A stretch of 64,000 bases of DNA from [Flexibacter] sp. ATCC 35208 (GCF_001975825.1 NZ_MTKN01000026.1:20753-84752), one strand, 5' to 3'. Shown: positions 27,815 through 37,413, counted from the first letter of the stretch. Notes: a model not told the origin generated them from the letters alone. A program made the numbers and translations.

Positions 27815-28353
27815 TGGAAACATTTTGCCCGGCCAACAGGCAGGAATGGCGCCAATGGCTACAGGAGAACCATAGTAGTGCGCCATTCATCTGGCTCGTA
27901 TATTACAAAAAGCAGGCAAACCGGTCTACCCTCACCTGGAGCGAAGCCGTAGACGAAGCCCTCTGTTTTGGATGGATCGACAGTACGGCAAGAACTATCG
28001 ATGAAGAAAAATTCATGCAGTTCTTCACAAAAAGAAAGCCCACCAGTGTCTGGTCCAAAATCAACAAAGAAAAAGTAAAACGACTCATAGCCACCGGACT
28101 CATGATGCCTGCCGGCCATCAATGTATCCACCTGGCCAGGCAAAATGGGTCATGGTCTATACTCGACGAAGTAGAAGAGCTAAAGATACCCAAAGACCTG
28201 GAGAAAGCTTTTAAATCCAGAAGGGGTTCAAAGGCTCATTTCACGGGTTTAAGCAGGTCAGTGCAAAAAAATTATCTGCAAAAACTGGTACTGGCAAAAC
28301 GACCGGAAACCCGGTTAAAAAGGATTCAGGAAATAGTCAACTTAGGTGGGTGA
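27814..28353 (+). CDS. YdeI/OmpD-associated family protein
   Basis: The 179-residue product shows the YdeI signature: REWRQWLQENHSSAPFIWLVYYKK, LTWSEAVDEALCFGWIDSTAR, QFFTKRKPTSVWSKINKEKVKRLI, and the C-terminal FTGLSRSVQKNYLQKLVLAKRPETRLKRI. E. coli YdeI has been linked to peptide-antibiotic tolerance through OmpD/NmpC; the molecular role is not established. It overlaps the DUF1761 gene by one base. Confidence 0.9.
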   Translation: METFCPANRQEWRQWLQENHSSAPFIWLVYYKKQANRSTLTWSEAVDEALCFGWIDSTARTIDEEKFMQFFTKRKPTSVWSKINKEKVKRLIATGLMMPAGHQCIHLARQNGSWSILDEVEELKIPKDLEKAFKSRRGSKAHFTGLSRSVQKNYLQKLVLAKRPETRLKRIQEIVNLGG

Positions 28354-28447
28354 ACAAAATCGTTCGCTCACCTTTTTATATTTATTCTCAGAAATTATTA
28401 AATACTATTAAATTGCCATACATTTACTCCATAAACTTTAGAAGAAA

Positions 28448-29344
28448 TTGTCCTTTACCTATTACCTTTTACAATTTGCTACTTACGGTCTGGCGCTATT
28501 ACCGTTTAGAGTATTGTACCTGCTTTCAGACGTCGTGTACGTTCTGTTATATCATGTTCTTTCTTACAGGAAAAAAGTTGTCATGAATAATCTTCGTGCG
28601 TCGTTCCCTGATAAGTCGGAAAAAGAGCTGACAGCAATCTGCAAGGAATTTTATCATTATCTCTGCGACATGTTCCTCGAAACGTTCAAGACGCTTGTCA
28701 TCAGCAAAGAGACCATGTTAAAACGCTGTGTTTTTACACCGGACACCATCGCCCTCTTTAACAAGCTGGCCGAAGAGGAGAAAAGTGTAATACTGGTAAT
28801 GGGGCACAAAGGTAACTGGGAATGGGCAGGCAATTCATTCAGCATTCTGCTCAAACAGCAATTGTATGTGATTTATCATCCGCTGTCCAACAAAAATCTG
28901 GATGCCCTGATGTATAAAATGCGTACCCGTTTTGGCACAAAGCTGATCGCCATGCAGGATACATTCCGCGAAATGGTAAAGAACAGGAAGGAAATAAACG
29001 CCACCGCATTCATCGCCGATCAGTCACCACAACCCGCTACGGCTCACTGGATGGCCTTCTTAAACCAGGATACCCCCGTATTTAAGGGAACAGAAAAGAT
29101 CGCGCAGAAAATGAACTACCCGGTAGTGTATGTAACAGTGAACAAAGTGAAAAGGGGCTACTACTCCGTAGAAGCTTCCATGCTGGTAGAAGCACCAACG
29201 AACGAGCCAGAAGGCGCTATCACAGAGATCCATACCCATAAACTGGAACAGGATATCATTGCCCAGCCAGCCACCTGGCTCTGGTCTCACAGAAGATGGA
29301 AACACAAACGCCAACCACAACCTATAGCGGTACCGACCATATAA
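28448..29344 (+). CDS. LpxL/HtrB-like lysophospholipid acyltransferase with TTG start
   Basis: The 298-residue product has an N-terminal hydrophobic anchor (YYLLQFATYGLALLPFRVLYLLSDVVYVLLYHVL). It carries the LpxL/LpxM-type motif VILVMGHKGNWEW, with the HX4E catalytic pair His120 and Glu125, and ATAFIADQSP. The expected activity is acyl transfer to a lipid A precursor or aminolipid at the inner membrane. The only usable start is TTG at 28448: a TAG lies in frame 9 bp upstream and the next ATG would remove the membrane anchor. A fatty acid desaturase gene follows 37 bp downstream, so both may tune membrane lipid composition. Confidence 0.85.
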   Translation: MSFTYYLLQFATYGLALLPFRVLYLLSDVVYVLLYHVLSYRKKVVMNNLRASFPDKSEKELTAICKEFYHYLCDMFLETFKTLVISKETMLKRCVFTPDTIALFNKLAEEEKSVILVMGHKGNWEWAGNSFSILLKQQLYVIYHPLSNKNLDALMYKMRTRFGTKLIAMQDTFREMVKNRKEINATAFIADQSPQPATAHWMAFLNQDTPVFKGTEKIAQKMNYPVVYVTVNKVKRGYYSVEASMLVEAPTNEPEGAITEIHTHKLEQDIIAQPATWLWSHRRWKHKRQPQPIAVPTI

Positions 29345-29381
29345 TTTCTAATTATACCACAACGTTAAAATTATTCATTCT

Positions 29382-30413
29382 ATGCGCGAAGGGAAAGACC
29401 TTATCCTGGCAACAAAACCATATGCCAATGAAATCAGGTCCAGGAGCTGGTTCCACCTCACTACAACTTTGGGGTTGCTGATACTGGCATTGACGGGCAC
29501 GCTGGTATTGCCATATTTTATTTTAAGGCTGGCGGCCAGCATTTTTGCGGGTTTACTGATTGTGCGGACATTCGTCATTTACCACGATCATCAGCACCAT
29601 ACAATATTACATAATTCAAAACCGGCAGAAGCCATCATGGTTCTTTTCGGGATCTATGTACTGGCACCTACCAGCATCTGGAAAAGATCTCACGATTATC
29701 ATCATAAACATAATTCAAAACTGTTCAGTGCCAGCATTGGCTCTTATCCCATTGCTACCAGACAAAAGTTTGAGCAAATGAGTCGTGGAGAAAGAAGGGG
29801 ATACCTCTTCACCAGGCATCCGCTCACGATCCTGTGTGGCTACATCTTTATGTTCATGATTGGTATGTGCCTGCAGTCATTTGCAAGTAGTCCCAAAAAG
29901 CACCTGGATAGTCTGTTAGCGCTGGTATTGCATTTCTGCGGTAGCGCGGCGGTGATCTATTTCCTGGGTTGGGAGGCATGGGCGCTGTTCATCCTGATAC
30001 CTTTTTCCATCGCCTGCTGTATGGGAGCATACCTGTTTTATGCCCAGCATAATTTTCCGGGTGTTACATTCAATGATAGTGAGGACTGGTGTTATCATGA
30101 GGCCGCGTTATTATCTTCCAGCTTTATGGTGATGTCACCGTTTATGAACTGGGTAACTGCGAATATCGGGTACCATCATATTCACCATCTGAATGCACGT
30201 ATTCCATTTTACCGTTTGCCACAGGCCATGGCGGAGATTCCGGAGTTGCAACAGGCAAAGACCACCAGTCTGCGGATCAGGGAGGTGATTGCATGTTTAA
30301 AGCTCAAAGTATGGGATCCGGAACTGAAGCGGATGATCACCCTGCGGGAAGCTGCGGCGCTGAAAACACCGGCTTATAAAGTGAATACTCCCCAACCTTT
30401 AGGTTTTTCTTAA
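29382..30413 (+). CDS. Membrane fatty acid desaturase
   Basis: The 343-residue product has the three histidine boxes of membrane di-iron desaturases: HDHQHH near residue 68, HDYHHKH near residue 105, and HHIHH near residue 268. Hydrophobic pairs flank them (LTTTLGLLILALTGTLVLPYFI, ILCGYIFMFMIGMCLQ, VIYFLGWEAWALFILIPFSIACCMGAYLF). The reaction is insertion of a cis double bond in membrane acyl chains; the position is not predictable. It lies downstream of the acyltransferase on the same strand. Confidence 0.9.
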   Translation: MREGKDLILATKPYANEIRSRSWFHLTTTLGLLILALTGTLVLPYFILRLAASIFAGLLIVRTFVIYHDHQHHTILHNSKPAEAIMVLFGIYVLAPTSIWKRSHDYHHKHNSKLFSASIGSYPIATRQKFEQMSRGERRGYLFTRHPLTILCGYIFMFMIGMCLQSFASSPKKHLDSLLALVLHFCGSAAVIYFLGWEAWALFILIPFSIACCMGAYLFYAQHNFPGVTFNDSEDWCYHEAALLSSSFMVMSPFMNWVTANIGYHHIHHLNARIPFYRLPQAMAEIPELQQAKTTSLRIREVIACLKLKVWDPELKRMITLREAAALKTPAYKVNTPQPLGFS

Positions 30414-30424
30414 CATTTATATTT

Positions 30425-30472
30425 ATGGAAAATGGATTTTCCGGGAATCATGAAAGAAAATCCATTTTCCAT
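30425..30472 (+). promoter_or_regulatory. Perfect 17-bp inverted repeat at the vWA gene start
   Basis: Arms 30425-30441 and 30456-30472 are exact inverse complements with a 14-nt loop and no T run after them. Candidate start codons at 30432 and 30471 lie in the arms, so the hairpin could control translation of the vWA gene or reduce read-through from the desaturase. Confidence 0.65.
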
Positions 30473-31667
30473 GAGTCCAAAGTACATTATCCCCATTGGC
30501 ACCTTTTTCTGTGCGTTATTCCTGATGGGCGCTGTGCGTAAGCACCCTGTTATGGAATCCTCTCCTTCCCCCGTTATAATTGATTCTCCCCACGCTCAAT
30601 CTAAAATTCAGGTAGTATTTGCATTGGATGCAACAGGTAGTATGACCGGTTTGATCGGCGCTGCCAAAGAAAAAATATGGTCTATTGCGGGAAGTCTCGC
30701 ACAGGCGGAGCCTGCGCCTGTCATTGAGATAGGTTTAATATTTTACAGGGACAGGGGAGACCAGTTTATTACGAGAAGAGTGGCTTTGTCGGGTGATATG
30801 GATGATGTGTATGAGCAGTTGATGCAGATGAGTGCAGATGGTGGAGGAGATAGTCCGGAGAGTGTGAACCAGGCCTTGAATGAGGCGGTAACGAAGTTTA
30901 AATGGGATACGGCGCAAAGCACCTACAAGACGGTGTTTTTGGTGGGAGATTGCCCCCCGCATATGGATTACAGGGATGATGTGAAGTACCCGGTAAGTTG
31001 TAAGCTGGCTACGCAGAAAGATATTGTATTAAACACGATCCTGATGGGGGATAATTATAAAGCGATGCAGGTGTGGAAAGATATAGCACAGTGTAATCAG
31101 GGAAGCTTTACGCAGGTAAATATGGATGCGAATGATATACAGGTGAATACCCCTTATGATAATCAGATTGCACGGTTATCAGATCAGTTGGATGATAGCA
31201 GGCTGTATTATGGTAGTGAAGATGAGAAAGTGGCCTATTCTGCAAAAGTATCAAAGAGCAAATATATCAGTACGAATGTGGCGGCAAATGTGAAAGCGCA
31301 GCGGGCGGAGTATAATGCTACAAAAGCGGGGAAGAGTGGGTATTATGGAAAGAAGGAATTGCTGGAGAACTATAAAGATAAATCCGTGAGTGTTGAATCT
31401 ATAAAAACGGAAGAATTACCGGAGGAAATGAAGAAGATGACAGTAGTGCAGCGGGAGGAATATTTAAAGAAAAAAGTGGCGGTAAGGGATAGTTTGAACA
31501 AGGAGTTAGATAAGTATGTGAAGATGCGGCAGGCGTATATAGAAAAGGACCTGAAGAGCAGGAAGGCGGAAGATGTAGATAGTTCATTTACGAATAAGAT
31601 ATATAAGAGTATACAGCAACAGACGGAGAAGAAGAAAATATATCTGAAGAAGGATGCAAAGTATTAG
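30471..31667 (+). CDS. Exported von Willebrand factor A domain protein
   Basis: The start at 30471 gives a signal or anchor peptide, MSPKYIIPIGTFFCALFLMG; ATGs at 30432 and 30450 would add 13 or 7 residues and lie inside the hairpin. The product is about 398 residues. The vWA domain starts IQVVFALDATGSMTGLIGAAK, with the MIDAS DxTGSM motif. It continues with LIFYRDRGDQF, SADGGGDSPESVNQAL and KTVFLVGDCPPHMDY. The C-terminal 150 residues are Lys/Glu-rich and probably coiled (MTVVQREEYLKKKVAVRDSLNKELDKYVKMRQAY). It probably binds a protein partner in a metal-dependent way; partner unknown. Confidence 0.85.
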   Translation: MSPKYIIPIGTFFCALFLMGAVRKHPVMESSPSPVIIDSPHAQSKIQVVFALDATGSMTGLIGAAKEKIWSIAGSLAQAEPAPVIEIGLIFYRDRGDQFITRRVALSGDMDDVYEQLMQMSADGGGDSPESVNQALNEAVTKFKWDTAQSTYKTVFLVGDCPPHMDYRDDVKYPVSCKLATQKDIVLNTILMGDNYKAMQVWKDIAQCNQGSFTQVNMDANDIQVNTPYDNQIARLSDQLDDSRLYYGSEDEKVAYSAKVSKSKYISTNVAANVKAQRAEYNATKAGKSGYYGKKELLENYKDKSVSVESIKTEELPEEMKKMTVVQREEYLKKKVAVRDSLNKELDKYVKMRQAYIEKDLKSRKAEDVDSSFTNKIYKSIQQQTEKKKIYLKKDAKY

Positions 31668-32041
31668 AGTAGTGTATCATTTTGAATTTAGTCAAGCCGG
31701 CAGCAGGCAACTGCACGGGAGATTCGGGTGATTTTTTTAAAGAAAACTGCAACTGACACACTATCAATATTAGTAAGATTTATATTTTAATTTTAGGTTT
31801 TGAAGCGCCCTGAAGTTTATACTTCGGGGCTATTTTTTTGATAAGCTCTTTATATGAATTTTATATTAAATCCGAACAAACCCCTCCCCTCATTAGTTAT
31901 TTATAAATGGCATTATATAGATTTAAACTATTAAAATATAGAATATATTAATCTTGTTTATATCCTTAAAGTCCTACTTTTACCATCCTGCTTGTAAAAA
32001 CAACACCGTAAGCTTTCATTTAATACCATAAAATAAAAACA
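31668..32041. other. Intergenic region between vWA gene and katG
   Basis: This 374-bp stretch holds the vWA terminator at 31807-31839 and a very AT-rich segment at about 31840-32040 that should contain the katG promoter. No exact TAnnTTTG element with spacing is visible there; TAATCTTG near 31949 is one base off. No small gene is seen. Confidence 0.6.
31807..31839 (+). terminator. Intrinsic terminator after the vWA gene
   Basis: GCCCTGAAGT (31807-31816) pairs with ACTTCGGGGC (31821-31830) across a ttat loop. Seven T residues follow. Confidence 0.92.
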
Positions 32042-34300
32042 ATGGGAAAAGAATCAAACGACATCAGTAAATGCCCATTCCACAATGGCAGTATGAAAAA
32101 CCCAGTCGCTGGTGGTGGCACCAGGAATCGTGACTGGTGGCCTGACCAACTTAAACTCAACATCCTTCGTCAACAATCACCTTTATCCAACCCTCTCGGC
32201 GACGAATTCAACTATGCCGAAGCCTTCAAAAGCCTGGATCTCGAAGCCGTTAAGCAAGACCTCCATGCACTCATGACCGACTCTCAGGACTGGTGGCCTG
32301 CTGACTTCGGCCATTACGGTCCCCTCTTTATCCGCATGGCATGGCACAGCGCAGGTACCTACCGCGTTACCGATGGTCGTGGCGGCGCCGGTTCCGGCCA
32401 ACAACGTTTCGCGCCACTCAACAGCTGGCCTGACAACGTTAGCCTGGACAAAGCCCGCAGACTACTCTGGCCTATCAAACAAAAATATGGCAACAAGATC
32501 TCCTGGGCTGATCTCATGATCTTAACCGGCAATATTGCCCTCGAATCTATGGGCTTCAAAACCTTTGGCTTCGCAGGTGGACGTGTCGATAAATGGGAAC
32601 CGGACGAAGATGTATATTGGGGTTCTGAAACCACCTGGCTGGGTGGCGATGTGCGTTACGCACACGGCTCTGAAGGTGTAGTTGAAAACCGCGGCGTACT
32701 GGTATCAGATGATAATGCAGATGGCGATATTCACTCCCGTTACCTCGACAAACCACTCGCTGCTGTACAGATGGGTTTGATCTATGTAAACCCTGAAGGT
32801 CCTGATGGTAATCCTGACCCCATTGCAGCTGCCAAAGATATCCGTGATACCTTTGGTCGTATGGCTATGAATGATGAAGAAACTGTTGCCCTCATCGCAG
32901 GCGGTCACAGCTTCGGTAAAACCCACGGCGCAGCTACTGCTGATCATGTAGGCAAAGAACCGGAAGCCGCAGGCATAGAAGCACAGGGTCTGGGATGGAG
33001 TAATAGCTATGGCTCCGGCAAAGGCGCCGATACTATTACCAGTGGCCTGGAAGTAATATGGACAAAAACACCTACCCAGTGGAGCAACAACTTCTTTGAG
33101 AACCTCTTCGGTTTTGAATGGGAACTCACCAAGAGCCCTGCCGGCGCTCACCAATGGGTAGCAAAAGATGCTGATAATATTATACCGGATGCATATGACA
33201 GTGGCAAAAAACACCGTCCTACTATGCTGACTACGGACCTCGCTTTACGGTTCGATCCGGCATATGAAAAGATATCAAGGAACTTCTTTGAAAACCCGGA
33301 TGCATTTGCAGACGCGTTTGCAAGAGCATGGTTCAAACTCACACACCGTGATATGGGGCCAAAGGTATTATACCTTGGCGCCGACGCTCCACAGGAAGAA
33401 CTGCTCTGGCAGGATCCGATTCCAGCTATTGATCATGAACTGGTGAATGATGGCGATATAGCTGCACTGAAAGAGAAAATACTGGCTTCCGGCCTGAGCA
33501 TCTCTGAACTGGCGTCTACCGCATGGGCTTCTGCTTCTACCTTCCGTGGCTCTGATAAACGCGGTGGTGCAAATGGTGCACGTATCCGCCTGGCGCCACA
33601 GAAATACTGGAAAGTGAATAACCCCGCACAGTTACAAAAGGTGTTGGATAAACTAACAGCAATACAGAACGAGTTTGCTAAAAAAGTATCCATCGCTGAC
33701 CTGATTGTACTGGCAGGTGGTGTAGCAATTGAAAAAGCCGCGAAAGATGCAGGACAGGATATTACTGTTCCATTTACACCCGGCCGTATGGATGCTACAC
33801 AGGAACAAACGGATGTGGAATCTGTAGGTTTCCTGGAACCACAGGCTGATGGTTTCCGTAACTATCGTAAATTCAAATCATCTGTATCTACTGAGTCATT
33901 GTTGATTGATAAAGCTCACCTGCTTACACTCACAGCGCCTGAACTGACAGCATTGATCGGTGGTCTGCGTGTATTGAATATAAACTACGACGGATCAGCT
34001 GATGGCGTGTTGACAACTACGCCGGGCAAACTGACAAATGACTTCTTTGTGAATTTGCTGGATATGAATACCGCCTGGAAAGCAGTGACTACTGAGCAGG
34101 AATTGTTTGAAGGAACAGATCGCGCCACTGGCAATGTTAAATGGACGGCAACACGTGCGGACCTGGTATTTGGATCTAATGCAGAATTGAGAGCGATTGC
34201 GGAAGTGTATGGTAGTTCAGATGGAAAGGAACGATTCATTCACGACTTTGTGAAAGCGTGGACGAAGGTGATGAACCTCGATAGGTTTGATGTGAAATAG
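32042..34300 (+). CDS. katG: Catalase-peroxidase
   Basis: The 752-residue product has the full two-domain KatG length. In the N-terminal haem domain the distal site is RMAWHSAGTYR (Arg98, Trp101, His102). The proximal histidine is His289 in LIAGGHSFGKTHG. The Trp-Tyr-Met crosslink residues are present as Trp101, Tyr248 (QMGLIYVNPEGP) and Met274 (FGRMAMNDEE), at the same spacing as in Mycobacterium KatG. The degenerate C-terminal domain from about residue 440 lacks the haem ligands, as usual. It disproportionates H2O2 and is cytoplasmic. The start MGKESNDISKCPFHNGS is typical. The gene's final codons are the first unit of a tandem array. Confidence 0.97.
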   Translation: MGKESNDISKCPFHNGSMKNPVAGGGTRNRDWWPDQLKLNILRQQSPLSNPLGDEFNYAEAFKSLDLEAVKQDLHALMTDSQDWWPADFGHYGPLFIRMAWHSAGTYRVTDGRGGAGSGQQRFAPLNSWPDNVSLDKARRLLWPIKQKYGNKISWADLMILTGNIALESMGFKTFGFAGGRVDKWEPDEDVYWGSETTWLGGDVRYAHGSEGVVENRGVLVSDDNADGDIHSRYLDKPLAAVQMGLIYVNPEGPDGNPDPIAAAKDIRDTFGRMAMNDEETVALIAGGHSFGKTHGAATADHVGKEPEAAGIEAQGLGWSNSYGSGKGADTITSGLEVIWTKTPTQWSNNFFENLFGFEWELTKSPAGAHQWVAKDADNIIPDAYDSGKKHRPTMLTTDLALRFDPAYEKISRNFFENPDAFADAFARAWFKLTHRDMGPKVLYLGADAPQEELLWQDPIPAIDHELVNDGDIAALKEKILASGLSISELASTAWASASTFRGSDKRGGANGARIRLAPQKYWKVNNPAQLQKVLDKLTAIQNEFAKKVSIADLIVLAGGVAIEKAAKDAGQDITVPFTPGRMDATQEQTDVESVGFLEPQADGFRNYRKFKSSVSTESLLIDKAHLLTLTAPELTALIGGLRVLNINYDGSADGVLTTTPGKLTNDFFVNLLDMNTAWKAVTTEQELFEGTDRATGNVKWTATRADLVFGSNAELRAIAEVYGSSDGKERFIHDFVKAWTKVMNLDRFDVK

Positions 34301-34466
34301 GTTTGATGTGAAATAGGTTTAATCTAAATAGGTTTAATCTAAATAGGTTTAATCTAAATAGGTTTGATGTAAATAAGTTTGATGTAAATAAGTTTGATCC
34401 AAATAAGTTTGATCCAAATAAGTTTGATCTAAATACATTAGATTTAAAATAGGTTCGATTTAAAAT
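34283..34466 (+). repeat. Twelve tandem 15-16 bp units beginning in the last codons of katG
   Basis: The first unit, AGGTTTGATGTGAAAT (34283-34298), encodes RFDVK and the first base of the stop. An identical copy follows, then nine further 15-bp and two 16-bp variants to 34466, grouped in blocks of identical neighbours (three of AGGTTTAATCTAAAT, two of AAGTTTGATCCAAAT). The array fills the 3' untranslated region up to the terminator. Confidence 0.95.
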
Positions 34467-34475
34467 AAAATTAAA

Positions 34476-34511
34476 AGCCTCCGGGGGAATAAAATCCCGG
34501 AGGCTTTTTTT
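34476..34511 (+). terminator. Intrinsic terminator of katG
   Basis: Stem AGCCTCCGGG / CCCGGAGGCT (34476-34485, 34496-34505) followed by six T residues. Confidence 0.95.
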
Positions 34512-34536
34512 ATGAAAATTGATCTCATCTCTGTTG

Positions 34537-34647
34537 GTGCATTCCTATACCTATCACCTGACGGAGTATAGTCAGACATTGTATGATGTAGTAATGGCAC
34601 TGGGCAAGAGGGGGAAACTACATGCCCAGACCATCAGAACAAAATAA
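34537..34647 (+). pseudogene. Remnant of an HxlR-type regulator C-terminus
   Basis: The frame reads YTYHLTEYSQTLYDVVMALG followed by KRGKLHAQTIRTK and a stop. This matches the wing and final helix of HxlR winged-helix proteins (YxLTEYGxSLxxVxxxLxxWGxxH). The frame opens only at 34512 and lacks the DNA-recognition helix, so only the end of the gene survives. Confidence 0.5.
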
Positions 34648-34665
34648 TAATTTAACAAATAACAT

Positions 34666-37170
34666 TTACTCCTCCATCCTACAATTCAACAACCCCGTTC
34701 CAGTATCAGTAGAAATCAGGAAATTATCAAACGTCATATTCGCCGCATGTACCCGCATCCCTGCCTTGCCACTGATGAACGGGTTCGTATCCGTATATTC
34801 TATCACCGGCGTCAACATATCATTCAGGTAGATCTTTATCACATCCCCACTTATCACTGCCCTCAGCTTATAAGACTGCCCCGCCGTCAAAGCCTGACTC
34901 TTGTAAGCCAACGTCGTCCAGTTATAGTTTTCCTTCCCAAACACGATCCCCCCGGCCTCTATACCTGCATAATACCCCTGCTGGTAATCAGAACTGATAT
35001 CCGTAGAATTCCCAAACTGCTCTGCCGCCGGATTACGGGAACGGAATATCAAACCACCATTACCACCTGAAGGACAGGTGACATCCGCCTCCACCGTATA
35101 ATCCGTCCAACCTACATTGCCCATCGTCCTTTTCCCATAGCCATTAATACCCGCCTTCCCGGCAGATACTGCCCATGGACCATTGTCATAGTTCCATGAT
35201 GCATTAAAACTACCCGCATCAAAATTGTCAGCGCCACTGGGGGTAATGGTACTACCTGATTCAAATTTTAAAAACGCAAAATCAAACTCCCCTTCTACCG
35301 TTTCCAAACGAATCGTATGATTACCGGCAGTTAGATTCAGGTTCCGGAGCACAGCCGTACGCCAGGTTGTCCAGGCACCCGTAGCCGGAATGGCAATGAT
35401 CCCGGATACATCCGCACCATCACAATACACCCGTAGTTTGCAGGCGGTGTAAGTCGTTGCATATCGCAACCCCAAATGATATGGCCCCGTTTCCTGCACA
35501 TTCACATTGTACTGATACCATTCACCTGTCTGGTTCCAGCCAATATTCTCACCACCTTCCTCACTATCACGAATATCTACATTGTCTGTCCGGTATTTAC
35601 CTCCTGTATTACCACCAGACAAATCATGATAACCAACTCCTTCCCCACCCTCATTGTAATGCACGGCAGGAATAGTACCCGGTACAGGTTTATAAAAACT
35701 AAATACGCCACTGCCATTTACCTTGTTGCTAAAAGCTGTGTACCCAAAATCAGCGTGATCGCTATAGGTCGTTACCCCTATCTTACCACCAGCCGTGATA
35801 TTGGCTGTACGGGTAGATTTCAGCATGCCATCTACATATATCCGGAAGGTAGTCCCCTCTTTTTCTACCCTGATCACATGCCATTTCTGGTAGTCATAAC
35901 CGGGAGGCAGGGCAATGGCATTGACACCAATTGAAGTACCGTTTACCTTGATATCGGTTTCTAATGTGTTATCATAACTACTTAACAACGCCGTACCATA
36001 CGTATTTTCATCAATGTAAGAAAACACAGCGCCAAAGCGGGCAGCATTCGTACCCCTCTCCATTTCTTTCATATTGAATTCGGCTGTGTAATTTGCGGCA
36101 CTGGTAGCTGTGGTAATTTGTTTGTACCAGGTAGTGGTCGTTTTTGTATCCTGCCACATCAGTTCCTGGTTGTAAATACCCCAGGTCCCGCCATTCACAT
36201 TCGTCCAGGTACTACCAATAGCTGTCCGGTCAAAACGATCGTAGAAAACAGGCAAAGCAGGAGAAGGTTGTGTCCAGTTAGTCGGACCATATACCTGTAT
36301 CCGGTCACCATTAAAACCCATCGGGTCAATGTTCAGTTTTCGGTTAGGCCCTACGATACTACTTTGACCAAGCAGGTTATGATAAGTGATGAACCAGGTA
36401 TCGAGGTCAGGACCAATAAAAGAACTACTATGCCCCAGGCCAAAGAAAGTCCCTTCCGTATTGAGCAGAATAGGATTGTTGGCACCAGCGGTGTAACTAC
36501 CCAATGGCGCCGTGGAGGTAGCATAGTTCACCCGGTAACCTTTACTGAATACGTGATTACCTGTATAGGTCAGGTAATATACCCCATTACGTTTAAAGAG
36601 CGTGGAGCCTTCTGTCCAGCCATTGAGGTTAGCACCACTCAAAGTAGTGGCAGATCCGATCACTAAGGGACTACTCATTGCTGATCCCTGTATACCACTG
36701 CCACTGGCATTCGTGAAGTACATAGACGCATTGTCATCGATGAAAACGGAGCCATCGATAGAATGCCCCAGGTTGCCCGTCTGCAAAGAGAAAGGCCCTG
36801 TTGGACTATCGGCGGACAATACATAATGTCCGTTACCTGCCGGTGAGGTGTACATGTAAAAAGTGCCGTTCCAGTAAATGACTTCGGGGGCATAAGCGCC
36901 TTTGGAAGTCGTTACGGATGCAGGCACAGCCAGACCTTCGTAGGTCCAGGTCACCAGGTCCCAGCTGCTCCAGCACTTTACACCATTCTGATCATCGCGG
37001 GTACTACAGTACAGGTAAAACTTACCTCTGAATTTAAAAATGTAAGGATCTCCGATACCATATTCTCCCCATTCGTCAGAAAGGGTGCGTGGATTAGTAA
37101 TCTGGCAAAATGTTTGAAGGGAACAGCACAGAAAAAAAATCAATAACGGGATTTTGAGGGAATTCATCAT
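34666..37170 (-). CDS. Secreted GH43 glycoside hydrolase with LamG-like, CBM6 and second concanavalin-like domains
   Basis: The 834-residue product has a signal peptide (MMNSLKIPLLIFFLCCSLQTFC). The five-bladed GH43 catalytic domain spans about 25-310, with base Asp41 (GIGDPYIFKFRGKFYLY), pKa-tuning Asp139 (HSIDGSVFID) and acid Glu187 (GWTEGSTLFKRNGVYYL). A LamG/GH43-C-like domain spans about 312-490, a CBM6 about 500-645 (GVGYHDLSGGN, IGWNQTGEWYQYNVNV, FDFAFLKFE), and a further concanavalin-like domain about 655-825. Typical activities are beta-xylosidase or alpha-L-arabinofuranosidase; CBM6 often binds xylan or beta-glucan. It stands alone between katG and a small hypothetical gene. Confidence 0.9.
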   Translation of the reverse strand: MMNSLKIPLLIFFLCCSLQTFCQITNPRTLSDEWGEYGIGDPYIFKFRGKFYLYCSTRDDQNGVKCWSSWDLVTWTYEGLAVPASVTTSKGAYAPEVIYWNGTFYMYTSPAGNGHYVLSADSPTGPFSLQTGNLGHSIDGSVFIDDNASMYFTNASGSGIQGSAMSSPLVIGSATTLSGANLNGWTEGSTLFKRNGVYYLTYTGNHVFSKGYRVNYATSTAPLGSYTAGANNPILLNTEGTFFGLGHSSSFIGPDLDTWFITYHNLLGQSSIVGPNRKLNIDPMGFNGDRIQVYGPTNWTQPSPALPVFYDRFDRTAIGSTWTNVNGGTWGIYNQELMWQDTKTTTTWYKQITTATSAANYTAEFNMKEMERGTNAARFGAVFSYIDENTYGTALLSSYDNTLETDIKVNGTSIGVNAIALPPGYDYQKWHVIRVEKEGTTFRIYVDGMLKSTRTANITAGGKIGVTTYSDHADFGYTAFSNKVNGSGVFSFYKPVPGTIPAVHYNEGGEGVGYHDLSGGNTGGKYRTDNVDIRDSEEGGENIGWNQTGEWYQYNVNVQETGPYHLGLRYATTYTACKLRVYCDGADVSGIIAIPATGAWTTWRTAVLRNLNLTAGNHTIRLETVEGEFDFAFLKFESGSTITPSGADNFDAGSFNASWNYDNGPWAVSAGKAGINGYGKRTMGNVGWTDYTVEADVTCPSGGNGGLIFRSRNPAAEQFGNSTDISSDYQQGYYAGIEAGGIVFGKENYNWTTLAYKSQALTAGQSYKLRAVISGDVIKIYLNDMLTPVIEYTDTNPFISGKAGMRVHAANMTFDNFLISTDTGTGLLNCRMEE

Positions 37171-37241
37171 AAAATATAGGATTTGTACTATAAGATATGG
37201 AATTTCAACAATTCTACGTCTTATTACTTAAACATATACTC

Positions 37242-37358
37242 ATGAGAAAAACCTTGCTTATCAGTATTTTCTTTGAAGGCAGTAATGAAAAAGGACAACT
37301 GGATTTTATCAGAACGGATGAGGGCTATCAGCTGATCGGCGTGGGGTTTGCGAGATAA
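37242..37358 (+). CDS. Possible 38-residue ORF, unknown
   Basis: An ATG at 37242 opens a 38-codon frame (MRKTLLISIFFEGSNEKGQL, ending GYQLIGVGFAR) directly before the next gene on the same strand. It has no recognised family and may be a fragment of a lost gene. Confidence 0.2.
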   Translation: MRKTLLISIFFEGSNEKGQLDFIRTDEGYQLIGVGFAR

Positions 37359-37413
37359 TTATTTTGATTATTTTTCAGTTACCTTTACCCCTGCAAATTA
37401 TTGAAATAGAAGA

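Noticed and set aside
31674..31762. Imperfect inverted repeat (AGTGTATCA near 31671-31679 and TGACACACT near 31754-31762) after the vWA gene
   Set aside because: Only nine bases with one mismatch, no transposase and no target duplication, so an insertion-element reading is not supported.
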